This document shows positions 47,920 to 57,307 of a DNA stretch of 58,700 bases, piece by piece. The stretch's first letter is position 1; every line of letters starts with the position of its first letter. A program made the position numbers and the translations under genes. The stretch is from IMG/VR virus record IMGVR_UViG_3300021420_000036, positions 1-58,700 of that record, one strand, 5' to 3'. Below the pieces are notes generated by a model. That model was given only the letters and a program-made list of their open reading frames with translations. It searched no databases and had not been told where the DNA came from. This DNA is from a virus.

Positions 47920-50900
47920 TGGCGACGGATGTTTTTGATGAAGCAGCAGCCGACACCAGCGCGCCGGCGGGGGATGTGTTTGACGCGGCGTTGCAGGACA
48001 TGGCCCCGTATGGCGAGCCGCCGGCGTTGACGGGACCGGCGGGGGTGGACCCGGCGAGTTTCACGCCGCAGGAAACGCAGGAGATGAACGCGGTGCAGCA
48101 GCCGCAAAGTCTTTGGGAGACGGCGAACACGCCGCTGTCAAAGACGTTCACGGGCGAAAGCCTGGCGGAAAACGTGGAGGGTACGGGCGAGGAGTTGGGC
48201 ACTGCGCTGGGTGGCGGCGACGTGCGGACGTTGACGCCGGAAGAGCGGGCGGCGTTTGACACGCAGCAGTCTCCGACGATGCGGGTGTTGAGTGGCGGCT
48301 CCAAGGGTGTGCTGGATTTGGCGGACAGTTTTGCGACCCCACTGGGCATTGCGACGCTGGGACAGGGATCGCTGCCCAATGCGGCGCAACGGGTGATTTC
48401 CGGGGCGTTTGCCGGGCAGATGTTGAGCGGGTTGCCGGGTGAGGCGGGGCAGTTGAAGAAGGACGTGCAGGCCGGCAACTGGGAACAGGCGGCGCGCGGC
48501 GCGGTGGGTCTGGTGGGTGGGGGGATCATGGCCGGGATGGCGGGGCGTCATGCGCTGGAGCCGGGGCCGGTGGCACCAGTGAAGGTGAAACCGTTCACGA
48601 GTGCGGATGAGTTGCAGCCGATTATTGACAAGCACCTGGGCACGCTGCCGCAGGCGGCGCAGGAAGTGCAGAATTTAACCGCAGAGAACGCAAAGACCGC
48701 AGAGCCGGTGGACCCGAATGAGGTGACGCATACAGCGGAGTATTTCGGCCACGAGTATGAGAAGCGCGGAGGACGATGGTATCAGAAGGGGACAGACCTA
48801 GCAGTGCCACAAGGTGACCCGACGAACTACGGGGACATTCAGGACCGGCAACGCGGCGAATTTATTCAGTCGATTGAACGAGTAGCAAAACCAACACAGG
48901 AGGTGCCAGATGCCAGCGACGAGCAGAAAACAGCAGAGGTTCATGGCGATGTGCAGTCACAATCCGGGGAAAGCCAAAGGGAAGTGCCCGCCGAAGAAAG
49001 TGGCGCGGGAGTTCAGTCACAAACCGCAGGGGGGGTATCCGAAGCCAAGGCCGGTGAAATACCATTGACGGAACTGCCGGAGCCCAAGCCGGAACATTTG
49101 ACGACGACGACGCTGGCGGGCGGGAACAACCCGAAGCCGCCGCTCACGGCGGATTATTACGGCCAACTGGGCGAGGCGGTGAATGATCCGCAGACGTGGC
49201 ACAAGTGGCTGGACCGGATTTTGAAGGGGGACATTGACCCGCAGGAATCGGCGTTTCAACTGGCGGCGTTCATCCGCAAACTGGGACCGGAGAAGGCGGG
49301 GCCGGTGATTGACGCGTTGCGCCAGATGCACGGCGAACAGAAGGCGGCGAACAAGACTTTGTTTGAGACGTTGATGAAGGAGACGGACCCGGCGAAGCGG
49401 GACGCGCTCCAGAACAGCCCGGCGGGACGCAAAATGATGAGCAGCCAGTTCCCGCGCGAGGCGGCGGACCTGGCCGAGGGGGTGGGCACGCTGGACGCGA
49501 TCAAGACGGCCATCGACAAGATTGCGCCGAAAATCGAGCGTGACAATACCCGACAGCCGCCGCAAAGTCCGCCGGATGACACCTTGGGAAAGCCTGCACC
49601 TGGAGTGGATGTTCGACCACCAGCCGGAACTGGTGCGGGCGCTGCACCAGCGGGGGGAACTGCGGCGGCACCTTTACCGGAAGGAACAGGCGGCGCTGCG
49701 GCTGGTGGAGAAGTTCAAGCAGGGGGGCTGGACCGAGGCGCAGTCCCGGGGCGTGGTGCAGGACCAGTTCCTGGAACCGCCCGGCAAGCGGAGCTTGCAA
49801 CCAATATTGGGGAAGGAACGGGAGCAGGTGCTGGAAAAGCTCCGGTAATTTCTGATGTGGAGGTGGCGAAGCGCCGGCTGGCGCTGCACCCGGAAGGGCG
49901 CATCGGCATAAACAGCCTGCAACGGCTGGACAAACTGCCGTATGCACGAGCCAAAGCAGCCATCGACGAATTGGTCAAGGAGGGGTTGATTGAAAAGCAT
50001 CCCGACGGCGGATGGAGAAAAGTTTTGGCGCAGCCGGCGGCGGAAGCCGCAGCACCTCCCGAGCCCGCAAAGTCGGTAACGGAGGCGGCTGGGCCACCTG
50101 GCGGTGGGGCCAAGGTCCCGGAGACGCCGGAACAGTTCCCGCTGATGGACGTGCCGAAGGAGGCGAAGCCGCTAATCGCGGAGCGCCGGCAGATTCAACG
50201 CATCCTGGACAAAATGGATGCGGGCGAAAATACGGACGTGAATGATGAACGGCGCAAGCCGCTGGAAAAAAGATTGGCCGAGATCGAGCGGCAGTTAATG
50301 CCTGCCACGGAAAAACCGATTGAGCAGGCCAAGACCACCGAGCAACCGGCATTGCCGGCTAAGGACGCACCGGCACCCACGCCAGTCAACCCGCCAAAAA
50401 CGGTGGAACCGGTGGCGACGACAGAGAAGTTCACGCTGGAGAATGTGGACGTGCCGGAGGCCCGGCTGGCGTTGAGCCGGATGGAAAGCCCGAGCAAGAA
50501 GTTCAAGGTGCAGCGGACGTTTTTGAAACAGGCGGTGGCGGATGCCGCGCAAACGGCAAAACCAGAGGAGACATTGAGCGCGCCGGCCAAGAAAGCATTG
50601 GAAGAGCGCCGAATGGCGTCCGAAAAACTCAAGACCGCCGTGTTCAAAAAGGACATCGAAGAGCGCGAAAAAGATTTGGCCAAGGCGGACGCGAAGGTGC
50701 GCCAACTGGTGCCGCATGTGGAAATCCATGTGCCGGGGGATGGGATTTTCACGGTGATCAAAACGCGGGAGGCGTTGAAGGATTTTGCGGAGCGGGTGGA
50801 AAAGCGTTTCCCTAAAAGCGCGGCCAAACCGGGCGGGCCGGGATTCGCGCGCGAGGGGGTGACACCGACGCCGAAACTGGGCACGGGCAAGCCCGAGGAT

Positions 50901-53900
50901 ACCCACAAAGCGGCGGCGAGCCACACCAGCACGGATGAAGGACGCCCGACGCTCCAACATATTTACGGGAACGGCCAGGAACTGATTGCGACGGATGGGC
51001 GGCGGATGATCCGCATCATCGAGCCCGGCCACGGCACGCAGAAGAATCCGGTGGCGATGGACCCGGCCACGGGCAAGGAACGCCCCTGGGACGTGAAAAA
51101 GGACGGCGGGCAGTTTCCGGATTACAGCCAGGTGATCCCCAAGAAACGGTTTTACGTGGGCGTGGCGGACACGGAGGCGCTGTGGAAAGCCGCGAAAATG
51201 GCGGAGTTGATGACGGATGACAAAAGCATCCAGATGCAACTGTGGCGGAACCAGGACGGGACCTTTGGGGCGACGAGCAAAAGCCAGGAGGGCGAGGCCG
51301 CGCACAACGTGAAGGACGGCGCGCAACTGATGATGGCCCTGCAACCCAGTTACCTGATTGACGCGCTGGAAAGCGCCCGGCGGCTGGGCAACGAACATGT
51401 GGATTTATACATGGGCGATGCCGGCGAGCTTTCACCCATCACGATCCGGGGAAAAAACTCGGAGGACATCATCATGCCCATGCGGCTGGCGGACACGCCG
51501 GAACCGCCGGGAGTGGGCATGGAGGGCTACAAGAAAGGTTGGTGGGAGGACATCGACGCCAAAATGAAACCGCTGTTCAAAAAGCCGCTGCCCGAGGGTG
51601 TGGCACCGGACAAGAGCGCGGCAGAAAAACTGGCGAAAGAGGAAGCGGCGGCGGAGAAGGCGGCGAAAAACAAACAACCGCCGGGAGTCGGTCCCGCCGG
51701 CCCGGGGCTGGGTGCGGCTATTCCCGAGGAGTTTGCGCCGTCATCGCAGACGCCGACGGGGATTAAAAATGCCACGGTGGACCGGGAACGGGCGGCGCGG
51801 GGGTTGCCATCGGCGATTGAGCCGGCGCGGAAGGGCTTTGGGGAAGTGTGGGACCGTGCCATGGCGCGGATCGACCAGGACGCGCCGGTGCCGGGCGAGA
51901 AACTTTTGCAGGACCGGCTGATTGACGAACTGCGGGCAAAGCCACGGGCGCTCACGGATGAGGAGGACGCGTTGCTGCTGCATCGGCAGATTGATTTGCA
52001 GAATGAGTATGGGAAGGCGACGCGGGACCTGGCGCAGGCGCGGGATGACGGGCGCGCGGAGGATGTGCAGGAACTGGGCCTGCGCACGGCGGCATTGAGT
52101 GACCGGTTGCTGGACCTTTATAACATCAACAAGGCCGCTGGCACGGAGACGGGGCGCGGGCTCAATGCGCGCAAAATGATGGCGAACGAGGATTTTACGC
52201 TGGCCGCAATGGAACTCTCAGCGAGAGCTGCCAAGGGGGGGAGGCGCTTGAACGAAGAGGAAAGCGCGGAAATCACCCGGCTTCATGACAAAATTGCGGC
52301 GATGCAGAAGGCTTATAACGATCATGTGGCGGCGACGGAAAAGACGATCCGGGAACTGGAGACGCGGAAACGCATAAAACGACTCACGGATGAGGAAGCG
52401 GCCAGGCCCAAAGCGACGAAGGGACAGCCGACCGAAGAGGAGCGGCAAGCCACCATTCTGGCGCGGCTGGAGAAGTTGGTCAAAGAGGGGAAGCGGGGCA
52501 GTGACCTGACGAACATCATTCAGCAACTGGCGCGGCACTATGTTCGGAGGGGAGTGAAGGACCGGGACACGCTGGTGGACAAGGTGCATGCGATTGTGGC
52601 GCGGCTGGTGCCGGAGATGGAACGGCGGGACACGATGGACGCGATTTCGGGTTACGGGGATTTCAAACAGTTGAGCAAGGACCAGGTGAGCACCGAACTG
52701 CGGGACCTGAAAGGTCAGATGCAGCAGGTGGCGAAACTGGAGGACATGCAGCGCGGCCAGCCGCCAGAAAAAACGGGCGTGGAACGGCGGACGCCGAGCG
52801 CGGAGGAGCGCCGGTTGATCAAACTGGTGAATGAGGCAAAGCGGAAATTCCAGATACCGGTGACGGACCCGGCGACGCAGTTGAAGAGCAGCCTGGACAC
52901 GCTGAAAACGCGGATGCGAAATCGCACGAAGGAATTGCAGGACAAACTGGACGCGGGTGATTTTTCGCAGAAGCAACCGCCCAAGCCGATTCAGATGGAT
53001 GCGGAGGCGCTGCGGTTGAAGGCGCAACTGGAGCGGACCAAGACGGAGTATTTGACGGGGTTGGAAAAAGACCGGTTGAAGCAACGGACGCCGCTGGAGA
53101 AATTCCAGGACACGCTGGTCAAGTGGCGGAGGGGGTATTTGCTCTCCGGTTTCAGCACGCTGGCGAAACTGGTGAGCGCGGCGGCGGAGCGGATGGCGTT
53201 CAGTCCGCTGGAAGAGGCGGCGGGCAGTGTGCTGGGCAAGGCGTTTCCGAGGTTTGCCGAGCGGACGAGTCGGAAAGTGGGGCTCTCGGTGAGCGCGGAG
53301 GCGAAGGCGATTGCGGACGGATTCACCAAGGGGATGAACGACGCGGCGCAGACGCTCAAAACGGGGCACAGTGACCTGGATGTGTTGTATGGGAAACGCG
53401 ACGTGATGCCGAGGGAGGCGATTGATTTCTTTGGGCAGATACACGGCGCGCTGAAAGCGCCGACGAAACGGAACGAGTTTGCGCGGAGCTTTGAACTGCG
53501 GGTGCAGCAGGCGCTGGACAAGGGCATCGACGCCAGTGACCCGATGGTGCAGACGGGTCTGGCGATGGAGGCTTACAAGGACGCGAACCGTTCCATTTTC
53601 CTGCAAGACAACCGGGTGGTGTCGGCTTACAAGCGGGCGCTCTCGAAGTTCGACGAGGTGGACAAGGAGACGGGCAAGGTGCCGTTCACGAGCAAGGCGG
53701 CGGGGACGGCGGCGCGGGTTGCGCTGCCGATTGTGAAGATACCGACGAACCTGGTGGCGGAGACGATGGATTACGCGCTGGGGACGGTGACCGGCGGGGC
53801 GAAACTGGCCAATGCGTATCGCAAGGGGATTGAGACGCTGCCGCCGGGACAGGCGGACATGATTGCGCGTCAGTTGAAGAAGGGCTCGCTGGGCGCGGCG

Positions 53901-54410
53901 GTGTTGTTGCTGGGATTTTTGAATCCGCAGAACATCGGCGGGTATTATCAGCAAGGCGACAAACGGAACCCGAAGGACGTGAAGGTGGGCAGTGTGCGGG
54001 TGTTCGGCGTGAACATACCGAGTTACCTGGTGCATAATCCGTTGTTGGAGACGTTGCAACTGGGATCGACGATTCGCCGGGTGGCGCAGAGCAAGTTGAA
54101 GAAGAGCGACACGGAGACGCGCGGGCTGGGCTGGGGATTGTGGGCCGGGGCGCTGGGGCTGGCGGATGAGACGCCGTTTTTGCGGGAGGCGGGTGAGTTT
54201 TTGAAACTGGCGAACAAGCAGGAGCAAGGCGCGGCGGCGGGGGAACTGGCGAAGAGTCTGATTGTGCCGCAGGTGTTGAGCGACATCGCGCGGGTGACGG
54301 ATAGAGATGCAAAGGGGAACATCATTGAGCGGAAGCCGGCGACGATTGCGCAGCACGTGAAGACGGGGATACCGGGGCTGAGGGAGACAGTGAAACGAAA
54401 ACCAAAATGA
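47919..54410 (+). CDS. Giant polyvalent protein (injected virion protein)
   Basis: 2163 aa. Visible parts: a variable N-terminus, a Pro/Ala/Gly linker about 555-640 (see nested ORF), a winged-HTH about 645-705 (GRIGINSLQRLDKLPYARAK), and a sliding-clamp-like domain about 1000-1190. The last holds GQELIATDGRRMIRI, FPDYSQVIPK and IIMPMRLAD. After that come a helical region and a C-terminal part (about 1790-2163) with VALPIVKIPTNLVAETMDYA and GYYQQGDKRNPKDV that is typical of large phage polyvalent proteins injected with DNA. A family B-like repeat is translated near 48675. Individual activities are inferred. Confidence 0.8.
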   Translation: MATDVFDEAAADTSAPAGDVFDAALQDMAPYGEPPALTGPAGVDPASFTPQETQEMNAVQQPQSLWETANTPLSKTFTGESLAENVEGTGEELGTALGGGDVRTLTPEERAAFDTQQSPTMRVLSGGSKGVLDLADSFATPLGIATLGQGSLPNAAQRVISGAFAGQMLSGLPGEAGQLKKDVQAGNWEQAARGAVGLVGGGIMAGMAGRHALEPGPVAPVKVKPFTSADELQPIIDKHLGTLPQAAQEVQNLTAENAKTAEPVDPNEVTHTAEYFGHEYEKRGGRWYQKGTDLAVPQGDPTNYGDIQDRQRGEFIQSIERVAKPTQEVPDASDEQKTAEVHGDVQSQSGESQREVPAEESGAGVQSQTAGGVSEAKAGEIPLTELPEPKPEHLTTTTLAGGNNPKPPLTADYYGQLGEAVNDPQTWHKWLDRILKGDIDPQESAFQLAAFIRKLGPEKAGPVIDALRQMHGEQKAANKTLFETLMKETDPAKRDALQNSPAGRKMMSSQFPREAADLAEGVGTLDAIKTAIDKIAPKIERDNTRQPPQSPPDDTLGKPAPGVDVRPPAGTGAGAAPAGGTAAAPLPEGTGGAAAGGEVQAGGLDRGAVPGRGAGPVPGTARQAELATNIGEGTGAGAGKAPVISDVEVAKRRLALHPEGRIGINSLQRLDKLPYARAKAAIDELVKEGLIEKHPDGGWRKVLAQPAAEAAAPPEPAKSVTEAAGPPGGGAKVPETPEQFPLMDVPKEAKPLIAERRQIQRILDKMDAGENTDVNDERRKPLEKRLAEIERQLMPATEKPIEQAKTTEQPALPAKDAPAPTPVNPPKTVEPVATTEKFTLENVDVPEARLALSRMESPSKKFKVQRTFLKQAVADAAQTAKPEETLSAPAKKALEERRMASEKLKTAVFKKDIEEREKDLAKADAKVRQLVPHVEIHVPGDGIFTVIKTREALKDFAERVEKRFPKSAAKPGGPGFAREGVTPTPKLGTGKPEDTHKAAASHTSTDEGRPTLQHIYGNGQELIATDGRRMIRIIEPGHGTQKNPVAMDPATGKERPWDVKKDGGQFPDYSQVIPKKRFYVGVADTEALWKAAKMAELMTDDKSIQMQLWRNQDGTFGATSKSQEGEAAHNVKDGAQLMMALQPSYLIDALESARRLGNEHVDLYMGDAGELSPITIRGKNSEDIIMPMRLADTPEPPGVGMEGYKKGWWEDIDAKMKPLFKKPLPEGVAPDKSAAEKLAKEEAAAEKAAKNKQPPGVGPAGPGLGAAIPEEFAPSSQTPTGIKNATVDRERAARGLPSAIEPARKGFGEVWDRAMARIDQDAPVPGEKLLQDRLIDELRAKPRALTDEEDALLLHRQIDLQNEYGKATRDLAQARDDGRAEDVQELGLRTAALSDRLLDLYNINKAAGTETGRGLNARKMMANEDFTLAAMELSARAAKGGRRLNEEESAEITRLHDKIAAMQKAYNDHVAATEKTIRELETRKRIKRLTDEEAARPKATKGQPTEEERQATILARLEKLVKEGKRGSDLTNIIQQLARHYVRRGVKDRDTLVDKVHAIVARLVPEMERRDTMDAISGYGDFKQLSKDQVSTELRDLKGQMQQVAKLEDMQRGQPPEKTGVERRTPSAEERRLIKLVNEAKRKFQIPVTDPATQLKSSLDTLKTRMRNRTKELQDKLDAGDFSQKQPPKPIQMDAEALRLKAQLERTKTEYLTGLEKDRLKQRTPLEKFQDTLVKWRRGYLLSGFSTLAKLVSAAAERMAFSPLEEAAGSVLGKAFPRFAERTSRKVGLSVSAEAKAIADGFTKGMNDAAQTLKTGHSDLDVLYGKRDVMPREAIDFFGQIHGALKAPTKRNEFARSFELRVQQALDKGIDASDPMVQTGLAMEAYKDANRSIFLQDNRVVSAYKRALSKFDEVDKETGKVPFTSKAAGTAARVALPIVKIPTNLVAETMDYALGTVTGGAKLANAYRKGIETLPPGQADMIARQLKKGSLGAAVLLLGFLNPQNIGGYYQQGDKRNPKDVKVGSVRVFGVNIPSYLVHNPLLETLQLGSTIRRVAQSKLKKSDTETRGLGWGLWAGALGLADETPFLREAGEFLKLANKQEQGAAAGELAKSLIVPQVLSDIARVTDRDAKGNIIERKPATIAQHVKTGIPGLRETVKRKPK
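49576..49848 (+). CDS. Nested alternative-frame gene inside the polyvalent protein
   Basis: 90 aa from MTPWESLHLEWMFDHQPELV. It resembles a small podovirus protein type with HQPELVRALHQ, RRHLYRKEQAALRLVEKF and a Glu/Lys C-terminus. Its frame has the G/C-ending codons (CTG, GTG, GAG, CAG) expected of a real gene here. The main frame over the same bases is an Ala/Gly/Pro linker of low complexity. It is either a true overlapping gene or an absorbed gene fragment. A family F repeat (49784-49810) lies within it. Confidence 0.55.
   Translation: MTPWESLHLEWMFDHQPELVRALHQRGELRRHLYRKEQAALRLVEKFKQGGWTEAQSRGVVQDQFLEPPGKRSLQPILGKEREQVLEKLR
49784..49810. repeat. Dispersed repeat family F, copy 2
   Basis: GCAAGCGGAGCTTGCAACC then AATATTGG inside the nested gene. 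Confidence 0.7.
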
Positions 54411-54727
54411 GTATGACGACGGAACAAATCACGGCGGTGGTGACACCGGTGGCGGCGGTGGTGATTGCGTGGCTGCAATTCGGCCAGCGGAAGCAGAGCA
54501 AGGCGAACGGGGACAAACTGGACGCGGTGCATGCGTTGGTGAATTCCAACATGGGGAAGCAGTTGCTGGTGGCGGCGAACCTGGCGCAGCGGGTGGCGGA
54601 CCTGACCAAGGAACCCGGGGACGTGACGGTGGCGGCGGAGGCACGCAAACTTTATGACGCGCACATGGCGGTGCAATCGGCATCCGACGCCCTGAGCAAG
54701 AACTTGGGTGGACTTACCAGTCCATGA
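54407..54727 (+). CDS. Membrane protein of the lysis region
   Basis: 106 aa. ITAVVTPVAAVVIAWLQF is one membrane helix, then LDAVHALVNSNMGKQLLVAA, a motif common in small phage proteins of lysis regions. It may be a holin or inner spanin-like component; no proof. Four-nt overlap with the polyvalent gene. Confidence 0.6.
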   Translation: MSMTTEQITAVVTPVAAVVIAWLQFGQRKQSKANGDKLDAVHALVNSNMGKQLLVAANLAQRVADLTKEPGDVTVAAEARKLYDAHMAVQSASDALSKNLGGLTSP

Positions 54728-54742
54728 GAGCGAAGGTGATGG

Positions 54743-55072
54743 GTGAAGAATTTGTTTTTATGTGGGTTGCTCGTGTGGTTGAGCGGGTGCGCGTTGTTCA
54801 GCAACCCGTCGGTGCCGGCGACGGAGATACGGTTTAATCCGCAGACGGACGCGTTGAAGATCATTTCGCCCAAAAATGTGATGATCCAGAGTGTGGTGAT
54901 CAGCAAGAGCAGCACGAATTTTGCGATGACGGTGACGGGCTACAGTTCAACGAATGACGGCGCGATTGTGAGCACGGTGATGCAGGCGCAGAGTCTGATT
55001 GCCAGCAACGCGGCGGTGACGATCCAGGCCATCACTGCGAACGCGGCGAAAGCGGCGGCGGGGATACCGTGA
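54743..55072 (+). CDS. Lipoprotein
   Basis: 109 aa, GTG start. LCGLLVWLSGCALF has a lipobox LSG-C with the mature Cys near residue 16. The mature part is beta-strand rich and Asn/Ser rich. It lies next to the membrane protein and may be a lysis or envelope protein. Confidence 0.6.
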   Translation: MKNLFLCGLLVWLSGCALFSNPSVPATEIRFNPQTDALKIISPKNVMIQSVVISKSSTNFAMTVTGYSSTNDGAIVSTVMQAQSLIASNAAVTIQAITANAAKAAAGIP

Positions 55073-55437
55073 TGAAGGCAAACCCGGGGTATGAACATTT
55101 TGATTTGGCGGAAGCGATTTACGCCGTGGCTGCGGCGGTGAATGAACGGTGCGGGTGTCATGGGTCACACGACGCGCCGGCAACGAAACAAGACCTTTTA
55201 GAATTGGAGAAACGAATTATGAGCCAGATTACGGACATCACGGCGGGCATCCAGAAAAACCTGGATGAAATCACGAAGGACATTGCGGCGATCACGGCGG
55301 CGGGGGTGGGAGGCATCCCGGCCTCGGACATCGCGGCACTAACGACGGTGGCGACGAACGTGGCCACGGCAACGACCGCGCTGGACGCGCTGGTGGCGAC
55401 CATTCCGCCCGCGACGCCGGTGACTCCGGCAGTTTAA
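55069..55437 (+). CDS. Small coiled-coil protein
   Basis: 122 aa, with GTG 55069 (or ATG 55072) start overlapping the lipoprotein stop. A CGCHG motif near residue 30, then helical repeats (TDITAGIQKNLDEITKDIAA) and a Thr/Ala tail (TNVATATTALDALVATIPP). It resembles short coiled coils near phage lysis genes. The strong terminator at 55479 follows. Confidence 0.6.
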   Translation: MMKANPGYEHFDLAEAIYAVAAAVNERCGCHGSHDAPATKQDLLELEKRIMSQITDITAGIQKNLDEITKDIAAITAAGVGGIPASDIAALTTVATNVATATTALDALVATIPPATPVTPAV

Positions 55438-55478
55438 AGAACTTGGTTGAGGAACCGAGGTTTGGGTTAATGGGTTGG

Positions 55479-55519
55479 GCCGCACTGGCGTTTTGGACGC
55501 TGGTGCGGCTTTTCGTTTT
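55479..55519 (+). terminator. Rho-independent terminator of the late operon
   Basis: GCCGCAC (55479-55485) pairs with GTGCGGC (55503-55509) and GCG with CGC inside, followed by TTTTCGTTTT. It ends the structural operon started near 39641. Confidence 0.8.
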
Positions 55520-55615
55520 CTATTCACCGCAGAGGCGCAGAGACGCAGAGGCGGAAGGAAGCGAATTGGGATTTGAACCGGAAGGCAAGGAGCAAGATTG
55601 GCGTTGAAGCGGACT

Positions 55616-55639
55616 AAAGTCCGCGCTCCTGCGGGTAAC
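55616..55639. repeat. Dispersed hairpin repeat family D, copy 4
   Basis: GAAGCGGACTAAAGTCCGCG then CTCC. Confidence 0.8.
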
Positions 55640-55789
55640 GAGGGCCACTTGCCACCGTTCTTTTTAAGGTATTCGCGGACATCGGCCAAGGGGTGAGGAG
55701 GCGGAGGAGAGAGGGCTTTTTGACACGCTATGGGCAAATTCATGCGGCATACTCCGTGCCAAGTACCGCGAAGTAAATGAAAAAAGATG

Positions 55790-55818
55790 TTGACAGTAAG
55801 CGACATCCGACTTAAACA
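55790..55818 (+). promoter_or_regulatory. Promoter with GACTTAAACA -10 element
   Basis: TTGACA (55790-55795), a 17-bp spacer ending TCCGACT, then TAAACA (55813-55818). It shares the GACT-TAA(n)CA element with the VWA and recombination promoters. Confidence 0.65.
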
Positions 55819-55835
55819 CCGGAGTATGTAACAAC

Positions 55836-55860
55836 GGACCAGACCAAGTCTGGACTCATG
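55836..55860. repeat. Dispersed repeat family E variant, copy 4
   Basis: GGACCAGACCAAGTCTGGAC then TCATG. Confidence 0.65.
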
Positions 55861-55918
55861 ATTAAGAGATGCGAGACGATGCCAACACAGTGTTACAACC
55901 CAAAAACAAAGGACCACT

Positions 55919-56926
55919 ATGACCATTGAAACCATGGAAGGACCGCAGACGACGACCGAAGCGCCGCCGCCGCCCCAAGCGCAGAATGAAAATGCAACCG
56001 CCCTGAGCGAGCGCCATGCTTTGGCGCTCAAGCTCTATCTGAAATACAAGGACAAGGGACGCATTGGCGGTTCGACCGACTGGAAACAGGCGTTCATTGA
56101 CCATCCCGAAGCGAAGCAGATATTGGGCACTAATCCAACGGCGTTGATTGCGAGCATGCGGAGAAGCGGGAAGGTGCCGGGGGAGAAGGTAAAGCGCCAA
56201 AAAATCAGTTATTCAAAGCCGCAGTCTAAGGGCAAAACGCGCAAGGTCATGAGGGCTTTGAGTGCCAAGAGCCAGCGGGCGCTGGACATCATGCTCCAGC
56301 ATGGGGATGAGAATGGTTATCTGGATTATGACAAGCTGGACGCAGAGTCTCCCGGGTGGGACAACCGCATTCCCTCGCGCAAATGGCTGAAAGTCCAGAC
56401 CAATGCGCACCGCAGCACCGGGCTTTTCAAGATTCACAAGCAGGCGAAGGTGGCAGCGGCACCGGCCAAGAGAGAAGAGGCAACGGCAACAACGAAAACG
56501 CGAAAAGGACACCCCCCGAACTCGGCTGACAGACATTTCAACCCGAATCCGCAAATGGTGAGGATTCTGGACTTGATGGTGAAGCACGCGAACGCGGACG
56601 GCACCGGCGTGTCGGTGTATGAAATGGACGCGAAAGCGCCTGGTTGGGACGGGGGTGACAATGAGTTCCGCAAAAAGTTCGGCAACAACGTCATCTACTA
56701 TCGGAAGAGCGGGAACTTCAAGCGATATAAGGACGCGCAGCTTGCATCCAAGATGGGGACAGCCGCGCAACCGATTGTAGCGGCGGACATCGAGCGGCTG
56801 GTGAAGGAACGGGTGCAGGAGCAGATGCAGGCGTTTGTGACGGAGACCCGGTTTTGCTCGCGTTGCGGGAAGGACCGGTTGCCCCAAGTAAGAGCGGAAA
56901 TGTTGACTTCCAACCTCCAAAAATAA
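55919..56926 (+). CDS. Duplicated-domain basic protein, possible regulator
   Basis: 335 aa. Two similar modules of about 60 residues are visible: LDIMLQHGDENG ... DAESPGWDN with HRSTGLFKIHK, and LDLMVKHANADG ... DAKAPGWDG with RKSGNFKRYKDA. The C-terminus has FCSRCGKDRLP, half a zinc knuckle. It is basic throughout and follows a promoter; nucleic-acid binding is likely. No family was recognised. Confidence 0.6.
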   Translation: MTIETMEGPQTTTEAPPPPQAQNENATALSERHALALKLYLKYKDKGRIGGSTDWKQAFIDHPEAKQILGTNPTALIASMRRSGKVPGEKVKRQKISYSKPQSKGKTRKVMRALSAKSQRALDIMLQHGDENGYLDYDKLDAESPGWDNRIPSRKWLKVQTNAHRSTGLFKIHKQAKVAAAPAKREEATATTKTRKGHPPNSADRHFNPNPQMVRILDLMVKHANADGTGVSVYEMDAKAPGWDGGDNEFRKKFGNNVIYYRKSGNFKRYKDAQLASKMGTAAQPIVAADIERLVKERVQEQMQAFVTETRFCSRCGKDRLPQVRAEMLTSNLQK

Positions 56927-57270
56927 TGACAACCAATGGACAAAACGTCTGGACACTCGCCAAGTGGGAACCGGTCCCGCCGCCGGACACGCTGGACAAG
57001 GAGAAGCATCACACGATTGCGTTTCTGGCCAAGCAAGCGGATTTCGACTGCCTGATGCTGGCGGAGTTTGGGATGACACTGAAAACCATTGCGGGTTACA
57101 CCGGGCTGACGAAGGGACAGGTGAGTTACCGGCTGCGGAAGGCCAACGTGAAGGTGCAGGACTTCCGCAACGGGCGCGGTCCTTATGCGGCGATGGTGTT
57201 CCAGTATTTGAACAAGCCGGCGAGCCGGCAGTTGATCGCGGATGTGCGGGGAAAGTTTACTGAGGTTTAA
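56926..57270 (+). CDS. HTH DNA-binding protein
   Basis: 114 aa from MTTNGQNVWTLAKWEP. The helix-turn-helix is MTLKTIAGYTGLTKGQVSYR followed by LRKANVK. The ATG overlaps the preceding stop (TAATG). It is the second gene of this cassette and may control it. Confidence 0.7.
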   Translation: MTTNGQNVWTLAKWEPVPPPDTLDKEKHHTIAFLAKQADFDCLMLAEFGMTLKTIAGYTGLTKGQVSYRLRKANVKVQDFRNGRGPYAAMVFQYLNKPASRQLIADVRGKFTEV

Positions 57271-57294
57271 CCGCAAAGAACACAGAGAACACAA
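57268..57294. repeat. Dispersed repeat family B, copy 5
   Basis: TAACCGCAAAGAACACAGAG starting at the stop codon of the HTH gene. Confidence 0.75.
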
Positions 57295-57307
57295 AACTGA
57301 AAGATTC

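Larger units (their letters stand above)
55520..55918 (+). other. Intergenic region with repeats, no gene seen
   Basis: It holds repeats (55522-55552 GCAGAGGCGCAGAGACGCAG; family D 55616-55639; family E-like 55836-55860) and a promoter at 55790. No coding frame stands out. Confidence 0.6.
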
